Of a stretch of DNA of 32,371 nt, positions 7,426-15,768 are shown in pieces. Position 1 is the stretch's first letter. Every line of letters begins with the position of its first letter. The notes below the pieces were generated by a model. The model saw nothing but the letters and a program-made list of their open reading frames with translations, did no database searches and was not told where the DNA came from. A program made the position numbers and the translations under genes. Source of the DNA: Sphingomonas hengshuiensis (lineage in GTDB: Bacteria; Pseudomonadota; Alphaproteobacteria; Sphingomonadales; Sphingomonadaceae); contig QFNF01000036.1 of the NCBI GenBank assembly GCA_003240755.1, forward strand, positions 1 through 32,371. Reading direction: 5' to 3'.

Positions 7426-8949
7426 ATGGACGGGCTGTACGACGAGCTCAAGCTGATCCTCCACGCGATCTGGCAGCGGCGCTGGATCGCGCTGGCGATC
7501 GCATGGGTGGTGTGCCTTGCCGGGTGGCTGGCGGTCAGCCAGATCCCCAACAGCTACCAGTCGACCGCGCGGGTGATGGTGCAGATGCGCCAGGTCCTCC
7601 CCGGCGCCGAGGCCGCCGTGGCGCAGAACGACCAGGCGAAGAATATCGACCGCATCCGCCAGACGCTGACATCGGCGGTGAACCTCGAAAAGGTCGTGCG
7701 CGGCACGTCGCTGAACGAAACGGTCGCGAGCGACCGCGACGTGGCCGACCGGGTGGCGTCGCTGCAGAACGCGATCAAGCTGACCGCGCAGCAGGACAAT
7801 CTGTTCGAGATTTCGGCGACCTCGGGCAACCCCCGGGTCGCGCGCGAGATCGTGACGAAGATGATCGACATCTTCGTCGAGGACAATCTGGCCAGCGACC
7901 GCGACGCGACGGTGCAGTCGCTCAGGTTCCTCGACCAGCAACTGGCGCAGCGGCAGAAGCAACTGGCCGATGCCGAGGCGCGGCGCCAGGCGTTCCAGGC
8001 ACAGTATATGGCGATGCTGCCGGGCACCGGGTCGCTCGACGATCGCATGTCGAACGCGCGCGGCGAGCTGGCGCAGATCGACGGCGACCTTGCGGCGGCG
8101 CAGACCAGCCTGAACGCGGCCAATGCGCAGATGGCGGGCACCGCCGCGACGCTGCCCGGGGCGGCGGGGACGGCGATGGTCGGGCCGGCGCGCGCGCGGC
8201 TGAACGCGATCGAGGGGCAGATCGCCGAAGGGCGCAGCCGCGGCTGGACCGACGCGCATCCCGACATGGTGGCGCTCAACCGGCAGCTCGCATCGGCACG
8301 CGCCGCCGCCCGGGGCGAGGGGGGCGGCGTCAGCGGCGGTACCGCGGCCTCGCCCAACCCGTTCTACCTGCAACTGCGCGCGACGCAGGCCGACCGGCAG
8401 GCGCGGGTCGCCGAGCTGCAGCAGCGCAGGAACCAGATCGAGGGGCAGTTGAACGCCCTGCAGGCCAAGATCTCGGCCGATCCGCAGGCGGCGGCGCAAC
8501 AGTCGCAGCTCGACCGGGATATCGCCTCGCTCAAGACGCAATATGACGAGCTGTTCCAGGACCGCGAACAGGTGCGGCTGCGCAGCAGCGTGCAGACCGA
8601 TACCGATGCGGTGAAGTTCAGCGTCATCGATCCCCCGACCCAGCCGCGCGCGCCGACCGCGCCGAACCGGCCGCTGCTGCTGCTGGGCGTGCTGGTCGTC
8701 GGGATCGGCGCGGGCGTCGGCGTGGCGTTCGCGCTCAGCCGGCTGCGGACGAGCTTCGCCACCGCCGCGCGGCTGGAAAAGGTCAGCGGCATGCCGGTAC
8801 TGGGCGCGATCAGCGAAGTGGTGACGGATACCGTCCGGTCCGGCCGCCGGCAGCGCCTGAAGCTGTTCGCCGGCGGGGCGGGGGCGCTGCTGGCGGCGTT
8901 CGTGCTGTTGCTGGGGCTGGAATTCGCCCAACGCGGGCTGGTGGCGTGA
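7426..8949 (+). CDS. Polysaccharide chain-length determinant protein, XrtA system (Wzz/GNVR, TIGR03007)
   Basis: A 507-residue inner-membrane polysaccharide co-polymerase. The N-terminal Wzz segment has a membrane helix around residues 21-40 (WIALAIAWVVCLAGWLAV). A long periplasmic region rich in Gln/Ala heptads follows (FLDQQLAQRQKQLADAEARR and later ELQQRRNQIEGQ), predicted as coiled coils. A GNVR-like PTQPRAPTAPNRP segment precedes a second helix around 416-437, and a third hydrophobic helix lies near residues 480-500. There is no cytoplasmic kinase domain; that function is encoded by the next gene, so this is a split Wzc arrangement. The start is ATG one base after the upstream stop codon. 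Confidence 0.93.
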   Translation: MDGLYDELKLILHAIWQRRWIALAIAWVVCLAGWLAVSQIPNSYQSTARVMVQMRQVLPGAEAAVAQNDQAKNIDRIRQTLTSAVNLEKVVRGTSLNETVASDRDVADRVASLQNAIKLTAQQDNLFEISATSGNPRVAREIVTKMIDIFVEDNLASDRDATVQSLRFLDQQLAQRQKQLADAEARRQAFQAQYMAMLPGTGSLDDRMSNARGELAQIDGDLAAAQTSLNAANAQMAGTAATLPGAAGTAMVGPARARLNAIEGQIAEGRSRGWTDAHPDMVALNRQLASARAAARGEGGGVSGGTAASPNPFYLQLRATQADRQARVAELQQRRNQIEGQLNALQAKISADPQAAAQQSQLDRDIASLKTQYDELFQDREQVRLRSSVQTDTDAVKFSVIDPPTQPRAPTAPNRPLLLLGVLVVGIGAGVGVAFALSRLRTSFATAARLEKVSGMPVLGAISEVVTDTVRSGRRQRLKLFAGGAGALLAAFVLLLGLEFAQRGLVA

Positions 8950-8963
8950 GTGGGGAAAACCAA

Positions 8964-9881
8964 GTGAACGACCAATCGCACCGGGCCATGCGCGCATCGC
9001 TGCTGGAGCGGGCGGCGGATCGCTGGAAGCTGGGTCCGGCGACCGGTGTCCCGCCCGTCGCCCTGCCCGACCTGCCGCCGGCGCCGTCCGTCCCCGCGCC
9101 GGTGGCGAAGGCCGCGCCGCGCAGGATGCCGCCCGCGCGCATCCGCCCGGTCGATCCGGCGCGGATCGACCGCGACCTGCTGGCCGGGGCGGGGATGCTG
9201 GTACCCGGTGGCCCCGTCACCGCGCTGGCGGAGGAATTCCGGCTGGTGAAGCGCCAGTTGCTGACCACCGCGGCGGATGTCGAGAAGCGCGATCCCGATG
9301 CCGCGCGGATGATCCTGGTGTGCTCGGCACAGCCGGGCGACGGCAAGACCTTCTGCGCGATCAACCTGGCACTGTCGCTGGCGGCGGAACGCGACCTCGA
9401 CATCCTGCTGGTCGATGCCGATTTCGCCAAGCCCGACATTCTCGACCGGCTGGGCCTGCCCGCCGGACAGGGGCTGCTCGATGCGCTGGGCGATCCGGCG
9501 ATCGATGTCGAGCAACTGGTGATCCCGACCGACGTGCCGCAACTGTCGCTGCTGCCGGCGGGCAAGCGGACCCATGCCGATACCGAATTGCTGCGCAGCG
9601 ACCATGCGCAGGATGTGCTGAAACGGTTGCTGGCCGCCGATCCCGACCGGATCATCCTGTTCGATTCGCCCCCGGCACTGGCGGCATCGCCGGCGGCGGT
9701 GCTCGCGACGCTGGTCGGGCAGACGGTGCTGGTGGTCCGTGCCGATCGCAGCAGCGAATCGGACCTGCGCGAAGCGGTGGCGTTGCTGGACGGGTGCGGG
9801 GAGATCCAGTTGCTGCTGAACGCCACGACCTATCGCGCGGACGGCGCGCGCTTCGGCTATTACGGGCAGGACGCGGAATGA
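8964..9881 (+). CDS. XrtA-associated tyrosine autokinase (BY-kinase, TIGR03018)
   Basis: A cytoplasmic bacterial tyrosine kinase of about 305 residues that should pair with the preceding co-polymerase to control chain length and export. It has Walker A (SAQPGDGKTF), Walker A' (ILLVDADFAKPD) and Walker B (IILFDSPPA). The C-terminus carries a small Tyr group (TTYRAD, FGYYGQDAE) suited to autophosphorylation. The N-terminal ~60 residues are Pro/Ala rich. Two starts are possible. GTG at 8964 has GGGGA 7 bases upstream. GTG at 8946 overlaps the previous stop (GTGA) but has no ribosome site, and adds 6 residues. I prefer 8964. It ends in an ATGA overlap with the outer-membrane protein gene. Confidence 0.92.
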   Translation: MNDQSHRAMRASLLERAADRWKLGPATGVPPVALPDLPPAPSVPAPVAKAAPRRMPPARIRPVDPARIDRDLLAGAGMLVPGGPVTALAEEFRLVKRQLLTTAADVEKRDPDAARMILVCSAQPGDGKTFCAINLALSLAAERDLDILLVDADFAKPDILDRLGLPAGQGLLDALGDPAIDVEQLVIPTDVPQLSLLPAGKRTHADTELLRSDHAQDVLKRLLAADPDRIILFDSPPALAASPAAVLATLVGQTVLVVRADRSSESDLREAVALLDGCGEIQLLLNATTYRADGARFGYYGQDAE

Positions 9882-11485
9882 CCCGCTGGCTGGCCCTTCC
9901 CGTCGCGGTCGCCGCCACGGCGACGCCGGCGCTGGCGCAGCGCGTCGAGGTGTCGCCCTATATCGAGGCGGGGCAGGTGCTGCTCGCCGACCTGAACGAT
10001 GGCGACGTCGTCACCTATACCCAGCTTACCGCCGGGGTCGATGCGACCATCACGACGCAGCGCGTGCAGGTGCAGGCGAACTACCAGTATCAGCGCCTGT
10101 TCGACTGGGGCGACGATTTCGGCAGCGGCGACATCCATTCGGGGCTGGCGCGCGCCAATGTGCAGATCACCCGCTGGCTGAACCTCGAGGGCGGCGCGAT
10201 CGCGACGCGGGCGCAGGGCGACACGCGCGGCGGCGGGTTCGGCCCGCTGGTCAATGCCAGCAACGTCAACACCGCGCAGGTGTACGGCGTCTATGCCGGC
10301 CCCAGCATCAACACCCGCGTCGGGCCGTTCGCGGTCAACGGCACCTACCAGTTCGGCTATGTGAAGGCCGAGACACCGGGCGTCGTCAACCTCGCGCCCG
10401 GCCAGCGCCGGCTGGATTATTATGACGAGGCGACCAGCCATCTGGTGATGGGCAGCGCGGGCACCCGCGCGGGTACGCTGCTGCCGGTCGGGTTCACCGT
10501 GTCGGGCGCGTGGCTGCGCGAGGATGCGGGGCAGCTCGACCAGAAATTCGAGGGCGTCTATGGCCGGGTCGATACGGTGGTCCCGATCACCCGCACGCTG
10601 GCGGCGGTCGGCGGCGTTGGGTATGAAAAGATCGAGGTGACGCAGCGCGATCCGCTGCTCGATGCGCAGAACAACCCGGTACTGGACGGGGCGGGGCGGT
10701 TCGTGACCGATCCGGCGTCTAGCCCACGCATCGCGTATGACACCGACGGCATCATCTGGGACGCGGGCGTGTTGTGGCGTCCCTCCCCACGTACCGCGCT
10801 GGAGGCGCGGCTGGGCCGGCGTTACGGGTCGATGAGCTATACCGGGTCGCTGCAATGGCAGGCCGGCCCGGCATCGGCGGTGCAGGTCGGCGTCTATGAC
10901 AGCGTCACGACGTTCGGGCGGCAGCTTACCGGCTCGCTGTCGCAACTGCCGGTCAACTATATCGGCGGCGAGGATCCGTTCGGCGCGCGCTATGGCGGAT
11001 GCGTGTTCGGGGGCGGGGTGACGCCGGAGGGCGCGCCCAACGCCGGCGGGTGCCTGACCCCGGTGTTCCAGTCGGTCAGCGCCGCGACGTTCCGCGCGCG
11101 CGGGATCGATGCGGTCTATTCGATCACCCGTGGCCCGACGCGGCTGGGGCTGGGCGCGGGCTATGCCAGCCGGCGCTTCTACATCCCGCCGGTGCCCGGC
11201 GCCGTCATCTATCGCACGCGCGACGAAAGCTATTATGTCCAGGGTTTCGGCCAATGGGCGCTCGATGGCCGGTCGTCGGTTTCGGCCGACCTCTATGCCA
11301 ATTACTTCGCCAGCGGGATCGAGGGCGGGCTGGACGCATGGGGTGGCGGGGCACAGGGCGGCTATTATCGCAGCTTCGGCCGCGCCTATGGCAGCCTGAC
11401 CGCCGGGGTGTACGGGTTCGACGTCGAACGCAGCGAATCCGACCTGATCGCGCAGGCGTTGCTGGCGGTAGGGTTCCGGTTCTAA
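9878..11485 (+). CDS. TIGR03016-family PEP-CTERM system-associated outer-membrane beta-barrel protein
   Basis: A 535-residue protein with a clear Sec signal peptide (MTRWLALPVAVAATATPALAQ, cleavage after ALA). It continues with alternating amphipathic segments rich in Tyr, Gly and Arg, typical of an outer-membrane beta-barrel, and ends in the aromatic-terminated strand ALLAVGFRF. Start ATG at 9878 overlaps the kinase stop (ATGA). The family is known only by its association with exosortase A exopolysaccharide loci. Together with the short export lipoprotein it is a good candidate for the outer-membrane conduit, but this is inference. Two Cys in a Gly-rich loop (YGGCVFGGG and NAGGCLTP) could form a disulfide. 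Confidence 0.88.
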   Translation: MTRWLALPVAVAATATPALAQRVEVSPYIEAGQVLLADLNDGDVVTYTQLTAGVDATITTQRVQVQANYQYQRLFDWGDDFGSGDIHSGLARANVQITRWLNLEGGAIATRAQGDTRGGGFGPLVNASNVNTAQVYGVYAGPSINTRVGPFAVNGTYQFGYVKAETPGVVNLAPGQRRLDYYDEATSHLVMGSAGTRAGTLLPVGFTVSGAWLREDAGQLDQKFEGVYGRVDTVVPITRTLAAVGGVGYEKIEVTQRDPLLDAQNNPVLDGAGRFVTDPASSPRIAYDTDGIIWDAGVLWRPSPRTALEARLGRRYGSMSYTGSLQWQAGPASAVQVGVYDSVTTFGRQLTGSLSQLPVNYIGGEDPFGARYGGCVFGGGVTPEGAPNAGGCLTPVFQSVSAATFRARGIDAVYSITRGPTRLGLGAGYASRRFYIPPVPGAVIYRTRDESYYVQGFGQWALDGRSSVSADLYANYFASGIEGGLDAWGGGAQGGYYRSFGRAYGSLTAGVYGFDVERSESDLIAQALLAVGFRF

Positions 11486-11533
11486 ACGAAGATTCAACCG
11501 ATCGGGGGTTAGACATCCCCAACGGAGATGACG

Positions 11534-12718
11534 ATGTACGACAACCATTATGGCCTGACCGGTCGCCCGTTCCAGTTGACGCCCGATCCGGCGTTCTGGT
11601 TCGATACCGCCACCCACCGCAAGGCGATGGCGTATCTCGGCTATGGACTGAGCCAGGGCGAGGGCTTCATCGTCATCACCGGCGATCCGGGTACCGGCAA
11701 GACGACGCTGCTCGGCCACCTGATGCAGACGATCGACCGCGAGCGGTTGAACGTCATCCGCATCGTGACGACGCAGATCGAGGCGGACGACCTGTTGCGG
11801 CTGGTCGCGGCGGGCCTCGATGTCGATCATCACGGGCTGACCAAGGCGCAGTTGCTGGGCGAGATCGAGCGCGGCCTGCACCATGTCGCGCGGTCGGGGC
11901 GGCGCACGCTGCTGGTGATCGACGAGGCGCAGTCGCTGCCGGTCGGGTCGATCGAGGAATTGCGGATGCTGTCCAATTTCCAGGCGGGCGGCTATGCGCT
12001 GTTGCAGATATTCCTGCTGGGGCAACCGGAATTCCGCCAGCGGCTGCACGGGTCGGACCGGCTGGAACAGCTTCGCCAGCGCGTGATCGCGATGCACCAT
12101 CTCGACCCGATGGGGCTGGAGGAAGTCGGGCCGTATCTGGAACATCGGCTGGGCATCGTCGGCTGGACCGGTACGCCCGGCTTCAGCATGGATGCGCTGG
12201 CGGCGCTGCACCGCTGGTCGGGGGGCATTCCGCGCCGGCTGAACCAGTTGGCGAGCCGCGTCCTGCTCCATGGTGCGATCGAGGGGATCGACCGGTTCGG
12301 GGCGCTGGACGTCGAACAGGTGATCGAGGATCTGGACGGCGACGGCCTCGGCACCGTCCATGCCGCGCCGCGTGTCGAGGCGGCGCCGGTCGCCGAGGCG
12401 ACGCCGATCGTCGAGGCAGCGGCGGTGATCGATGCCGATCCGTTGCCGATGACCCCGCCGCCGCCGCCGATGCCGCCGCGTCCGATCCATCTGTCGGTGG
12501 TCGAACCCGACGGCCGGTCGATGCCGGGCGACGCGCCGAACGCCGCCGTTCCCCCGGTCGGTGACGACACCGCGGCATTGACCGCGCGGATCGCGGCGCT
12601 GGAGGAACGGCTGGAGGAACAGGATGCGGCGCTGCGCCGGGTGCTGACGCTGCTGGTCGACTGGGTGGAGGGCGATCAGCGCCGCCCCGACCTGGCATCG
12701 ATGCGCGCCACCGGCTGA
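11534..12718 (+). CDS. XrtA-associated AAA ATPase, ExeA/GspA-like (TIGR03015)
   Basis: A 394-residue ATPase. The N-terminus MYDNHYGLTGRPFQLTPDP is the signature of ExeA-like secretion ATPases. Walker A is GDPGTGKTT (about 50-58) and Walker B is LLVIDEAQ (about 125-132), followed by an AAA lid (GGIPRRLNQLASRVLL). The C-terminal third is a Pro-rich linker (PPPPPMPPRP) and a short coiled coil (LTARIAALEERLEEQDAALR). I see no transmembrane helix. The start at 11534 is preferred over the ATG at 11528, because GGAG (11524-11527) is 6 bases from the former and adjacent to the latter. A 48-base gap separates it from the outer-membrane protein gene. The energised partner is unknown; envelope assembly is likely. 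Confidence 0.93.
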   Translation: MYDNHYGLTGRPFQLTPDPAFWFDTATHRKAMAYLGYGLSQGEGFIVITGDPGTGKTTLLGHLMQTIDRERLNVIRIVTTQIEADDLLRLVAAGLDVDHHGLTKAQLLGEIERGLHHVARSGRRTLLVIDEAQSLPVGSIEELRMLSNFQAGGYALLQIFLLGQPEFRQRLHGSDRLEQLRQRVIAMHHLDPMGLEEVGPYLEHRLGIVGWTGTPGFSMDALAALHRWSGGIPRRLNQLASRVLLHGAIEGIDRFGALDVEQVIEDLDGDGLGTVHAAPRVEAAPVAEATPIVEAAAVIDADPLPMTPPPPPMPPRPIHLSVVEPDGRSMPGDAPNAAVPPVGDDTAALTARIAALEERLEEQDAALRRVLTLLVDWVEGDQRRPDLASMRATG

Positions 12719-12725
12719 ACCCGAC

Positions 12726-13565
12726 ATGCGTAACGCGATGTCGGTCGATGTCGAGGACTGGTTCCAGGTCGGCGCGTTCGAACAGGTCGTCGACCGGCGC
12801 GACTGGGACTCGCTCGAATGCCGGGTCGAGGCGAATACCGATGCGGTGCTGGACCTGTTCGCCGCGGGCGGGGTGACGGCGACGTTCTTCACGCTCGGCT
12901 GGGTGGCGCATCGTTTCCCCGCGCTGATGCAGCGGATCGTCGCGGGCGGGCATGAACTGGCGAGCCATGGATGGGACCATCGCCGGGTATTCACCTTCAC
13001 GCCGGACGAATTTCGCGCCGATCTGGCCCGGGCGCGGGTCGCGCTGGAGGATGCCGGGGGACAGGCCGTGACCGGCTATCGCGCGCCCAGTTTCTCGATC
13101 GACCGGCGGACGCCGTGGGCGCATGCGGTGCTGGCCGATGCGGGCTATGCCTATTCCTCGTCGGTGGCGCCGGTCGCCCACGATCATTATGGCTGGGTGC
13201 AGGCGCCGCGCGTGCTGCACCGCCCCGTGGCGGGGGCCGACCTGATCGAATGGCCGATCACGCTGGCGCGGGTGCTGGGGCGCGAGGTGTCGGCCGGCGG
13301 CGGGTTCTTCCGCCTGCTGCCCAACCGCGTGGTCGAGGATGCGGTGGTGCGCAGCAACCGGGCGGCGGCGCATCCGGCGATGTTCTATTTCCATCCGTGG
13401 GAGATCGACCCCGGCCAGCCGCGGGTGCGCAACGCGCCGCTGAAATCGCGGGTGCGGCATTATACGCGGCTGGGGGCGATGGCGGGCAAGCTCCGGCGGC
13501 TGATGGCGAACCATGACTGGGGCCGGGCCGACGCGATCGTCGCGGAACGCGCGGGCGCGCTGTGA
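12726..13565 (+). CDS. XrtA system polysaccharide deacetylase (NodB fold with DUF3473, TIGR03006)
   Basis: A 279-residue carbohydrate esterase that should remove N- or O-acetyl groups from the growing polysaccharide. NodB motifs are intact: SVDVEDWFQ (catalytic/metal Asp pair), ASHGWDHRRV (metal-binding His-x3-His) and GYRAPSFSID. The C-terminal PEP-CTERM-type extension carries FYFHPWEIDPGQPR, typical of the DUF3473 part. No signal peptide is seen, so action is probably cytoplasmic or at the inner membrane face. ATG 12726 is used; ATG 12738 (MSVDVEDW) is an alternative with no better ribosome site. The stop overlaps the next GTG start (GTGA at 13562-13565). Confidence 0.93.
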   Translation: MRNAMSVDVEDWFQVGAFEQVVDRRDWDSLECRVEANTDAVLDLFAAGGVTATFFTLGWVAHRFPALMQRIVAGGHELASHGWDHRRVFTFTPDEFRADLARARVALEDAGGQAVTGYRAPSFSIDRRTPWAHAVLADAGYAYSSSVAPVAHDHYGWVQAPRVLHRPVAGADLIEWPITLARVLGREVSAGGGFFRLLPNRVVEDAVVRSNRAAAHPAMFYFHPWEIDPGQPRVRNAPLKSRVRHYTRLGAMAGKLRRLMANHDWGRADAIVAERAGAL

Positions 13566-14614
13566 TCCCGACCGTCCGGCAGGCGCGACTGGACGATGCG
13601 GCCGAACGTGCGCGGATCGCGGCGTTCGTGGCGGCGCAGCCCGACGGGACGCCGTTCCACCTGCCGGTCTGGGGCGAGGCGACGGCGGCGGGATGCGGGC
13701 AGCGGTTCCGGATGCTGCTGGCCGAGGCGGACGGCGACCTCATCGGGCTGGTGCCGCTGACCCATGTCCGCTCGCCGCTGTTCGGCGCGGCGCTGGTATC
13801 GAGCGGGTTCGGCGTCGGCGGCGGTATCCTTAGCGCCGATCCGGCGGCGGCGCGGCTGCTGGCGGCGGCGGCGGTCGATATGGCGCGCGAACTGGGCTGC
13901 CCGACGATCGAGATGCGCGGCGGGGCGCCGGTCGAGGGGGATGGCTGGACGTGGGACGATACGCGCTATGTCGGGTTCGTCCGGCCGCTGGCGGTCGATG
14001 ACGATGCCGAGCTGCTGGCGATCCCGCGCAAGCAGCGCGCCGATGTCCGCAAGGCGCTGGCCGAGCCGTTCGAGATCGCGGTCGGGCGCGACCGGGCGGC
14101 GCTGGCCGAACATTTCCGCGTCTATGGCACGTCGGTGCGCAACCTCGGCACGCCGGTGTTCCCGCGCCGGCTGTTCGCGGAGGTGATCGCGCGGTTCAGC
14201 GAGGATGCCGACGTGCTGAGCGTGCGCCATGGCGGCGTGGCGGTGGCGAGCGTGCTGTCGATCTACTGGCGGGGCACCGTCTATCCCTATTGGGGCGGGG
14301 GCACGGCGGCCGCGCGGGGCCTGCGCGCCAACGAGCGGATGTATGTCGAACTGATGCGCCACGCCCGGCGGCGGGGCTGCACCGCGTTCGATTTCGGCCG
14401 GTCGAAGGTCGGCACCGGCCCGGCGGCGTACAAGAAGAACTGGGGGTTTGCGGCCGTGCCGCTCGGCTATCCGACCTGGACCGCCGATGGCGCCGCGCCG
14501 CGCGATGCCAGCCCGCTCAACCCGAAATACCGGCTGAAGATCGCGGCGTGGCGCAAGCTGCCGGTCGCGGTCGCCAACCGGGTCGGGCCGCTGATCGCGA
14601 AGGGGCTGGGGTGA
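13562..14614 (+). CDS. FemAB-like protein, XrtA/PEP-CTERM system-associated (TIGR03019)
   Basis: A 350-residue protein with two GNAT-like lobes as in FemA/FemX/MurM aminoacyl or acyl transferases. The conserved IPRKQRADVRKAL, SIYWRGTVYPYWGGG and late FDFGRSKVGTGPAAYKKNWG segments match the FemAB/GNAT_6 family. It starts at GTG 13562, in the overlap with the deacetylase stop, and ends in another GTGA overlap with the glycosyltransferase, so it is embedded in a coupled operon. It probably adds an aminoacyl or acyl group to the polysaccharide or a lipid-linked intermediate. Donor and acceptor are unknown. Confidence 0.9.
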   Translation: MIPTVRQARLDDAAERARIAAFVAAQPDGTPFHLPVWGEATAAGCGQRFRMLLAEADGDLIGLVPLTHVRSPLFGAALVSSGFGVGGGILSADPAAARLLAAAAVDMARELGCPTIEMRGGAPVEGDGWTWDDTRYVGFVRPLAVDDDAELLAIPRKQRADVRKALAEPFEIAVGRDRAALAEHFRVYGTSVRNLGTPVFPRRLFAEVIARFSEDADVLSVRHGGVAVASVLSIYWRGTVYPYWGGGTAAARGLRANERMYVELMRHARRRGCTAFDFGRSKVGTGPAAYKKNWGFAAVPLGYPTWTADGAAPRDASPLNPKYRLKIAAWRKLPVAVANRVGPLIAKGLG

Positions 14615-15768
14615 GCGAGATCCTGCTCCTCGCCCACCGCGTTCCCTATCCCCCCGATCGTGGCGACAAGGTGCGCAGCCACCATGTGATGCGCCACCTG
14701 TCGACGCTGGGGCGGGTGCATCTGGCGAGCTTTGCCGACGATCCGCGCGACCTGGCCCATGCCGATGCGCTGGGGCAATGGTGCGCGAGCGCGACGGTGC
14801 TGCCCCGGACCAAGGGGAATGCGCGGGCGGCGGTCGAGGCGCTGGCGGGCGGGCGGACGGTGTCGGAGACGGCGTTCGCCAGCCCCGCGATGCGCGCGGC
14901 GGTGGCGCGGCTGCTGGGCGAGCGGCGCTATGACGCCACCTATGTCTATTCGGGGCAGATGGCGCAGTATCTGCCGGCCGATGCGCGGTTCGTGATGGAT
15001 TTCGTCGACATGGATTCGGCCAAGTTCGCGGCCTATGCCGACGATGCGCGCGGGGCCATGCGCTGGATGCTGCGGCGCGAGGCGCGGCTGCTCGGCCGGT
15101 TCGAGCGCGCGGTCGCCGGTCGCGCGCTCGCCACGTTGCTGGTGAGCGAGGCGGAAGCGGCGCTGTTCCGCCGGACCTCGGGGACAAAGGGGGTGTTCGC
15201 GATCGAGAACGGGATCGATACCGCGTTCTTCGATCCCGCCGGCGTGGTGCCGGTCGAACCGGCCGGGCCGCTGATCGTGTTCACCGGGCAGATGGATTAC
15301 CGGCCCAATGTCGATGCGGTGCGCTGGTTCGCGGGCGAGGTGCTGCCGAGGGTGCCGGGCGCGCGCCTTGCGATCGTCGGGCGCAGTCCGACCGCTGCGG
15401 TGCGGGCGCTGGAAAGCGAGCGGGTGATCGTCACCGGCGAGGTCGCCGACGTGCGCGGCTGGATCGCGGCGGCGGCGGTGGTCGTCGCCCCGCTGCTGCT
15501 GGCGCGCGGTATCCAGAACAAGGTGCTGGAGGCGATGGCGATGGCCCGCCCGGTCGTCGCATCCACGGCGGCGGCGGAGGGGATCGACCATCGCGGCACG
15601 ATCCGCGTCGCCGCCGACGCCGCCGGCTTCGCGCGCGAGGTCGCCGCCGTGCTGGGCGATCCGGCCGGCGCGGCGGCGCTGGGCATGGCGGCGCGGGCGC
15701 GGGCGATCGATCGCTATGGCTGGGATGCGCGACTGGCGCCGCTGGCCGGGCTGGTGGGGCTGGCATGA
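14611..15768 (+). CDS. GT4-type glycosyltransferase, XrtA/PEP-CTERM system (TIGR03087)
   Basis: A 385-residue GT-B glycosyltransferase. The N-terminus AHRVPYPPDRGDKVRSHH is the acceptor-side signature of this family. The hinge FAIENGIDTAFFDP and the donor-binding segment GIQNKVLEAMAMARPVVAS (with the E-x7-E region) are present. It transfers a sugar from a nucleotide-sugar donor to a lipid-linked polysaccharide intermediate at the cytoplasmic membrane face; the sugar is not predictable. The start is GTG 14611, overlapping the FemAB stop. It ends in an ATGA overlap with xrtA. It is the only glycosyltransferase in this window, so other sugar transferases for the repeat unit must be elsewhere. 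Confidence 0.93.
   Translation: MSEILLLAHRVPYPPDRGDKVRSHHVMRHLSTLGRVHLASFADDPRDLAHADALGQWCASATVLPRTKGNARAAVEALAGGRTVSETAFASPAMRAAVARLLGERRYDATYVYSGQMAQYLPADARFVMDFVDMDSAKFAAYADDARGAMRWMLRREARLLGRFERAVAGRALATLLVSEAEAALFRRTSGTKGVFAIENGIDTAFFDPAGVVPVEPAGPLIVFTGQMDYRPNVDAVRWFAGEVLPRVPGARLAIVGRSPTAAVRALESERVIVTGEVADVRGWIAAAAVVVAPLLLARGIQNKVLEAMAMARPVVASTAAAEGIDHRGTIRVAADAAGFAREVAAVLGDPAGAAALGMAARARAIDRYGWDARLAPLAGLVGLA

Noticed and set aside
9860..13000. A 1046-codon open frame on the minus strand
   Set aside because: It lies opposite four well-recognised XrtA genes. Its translation is low-complexity, Arg/His/Asp/Gln-rich with no family signature. High GC makes such antisense frames common.
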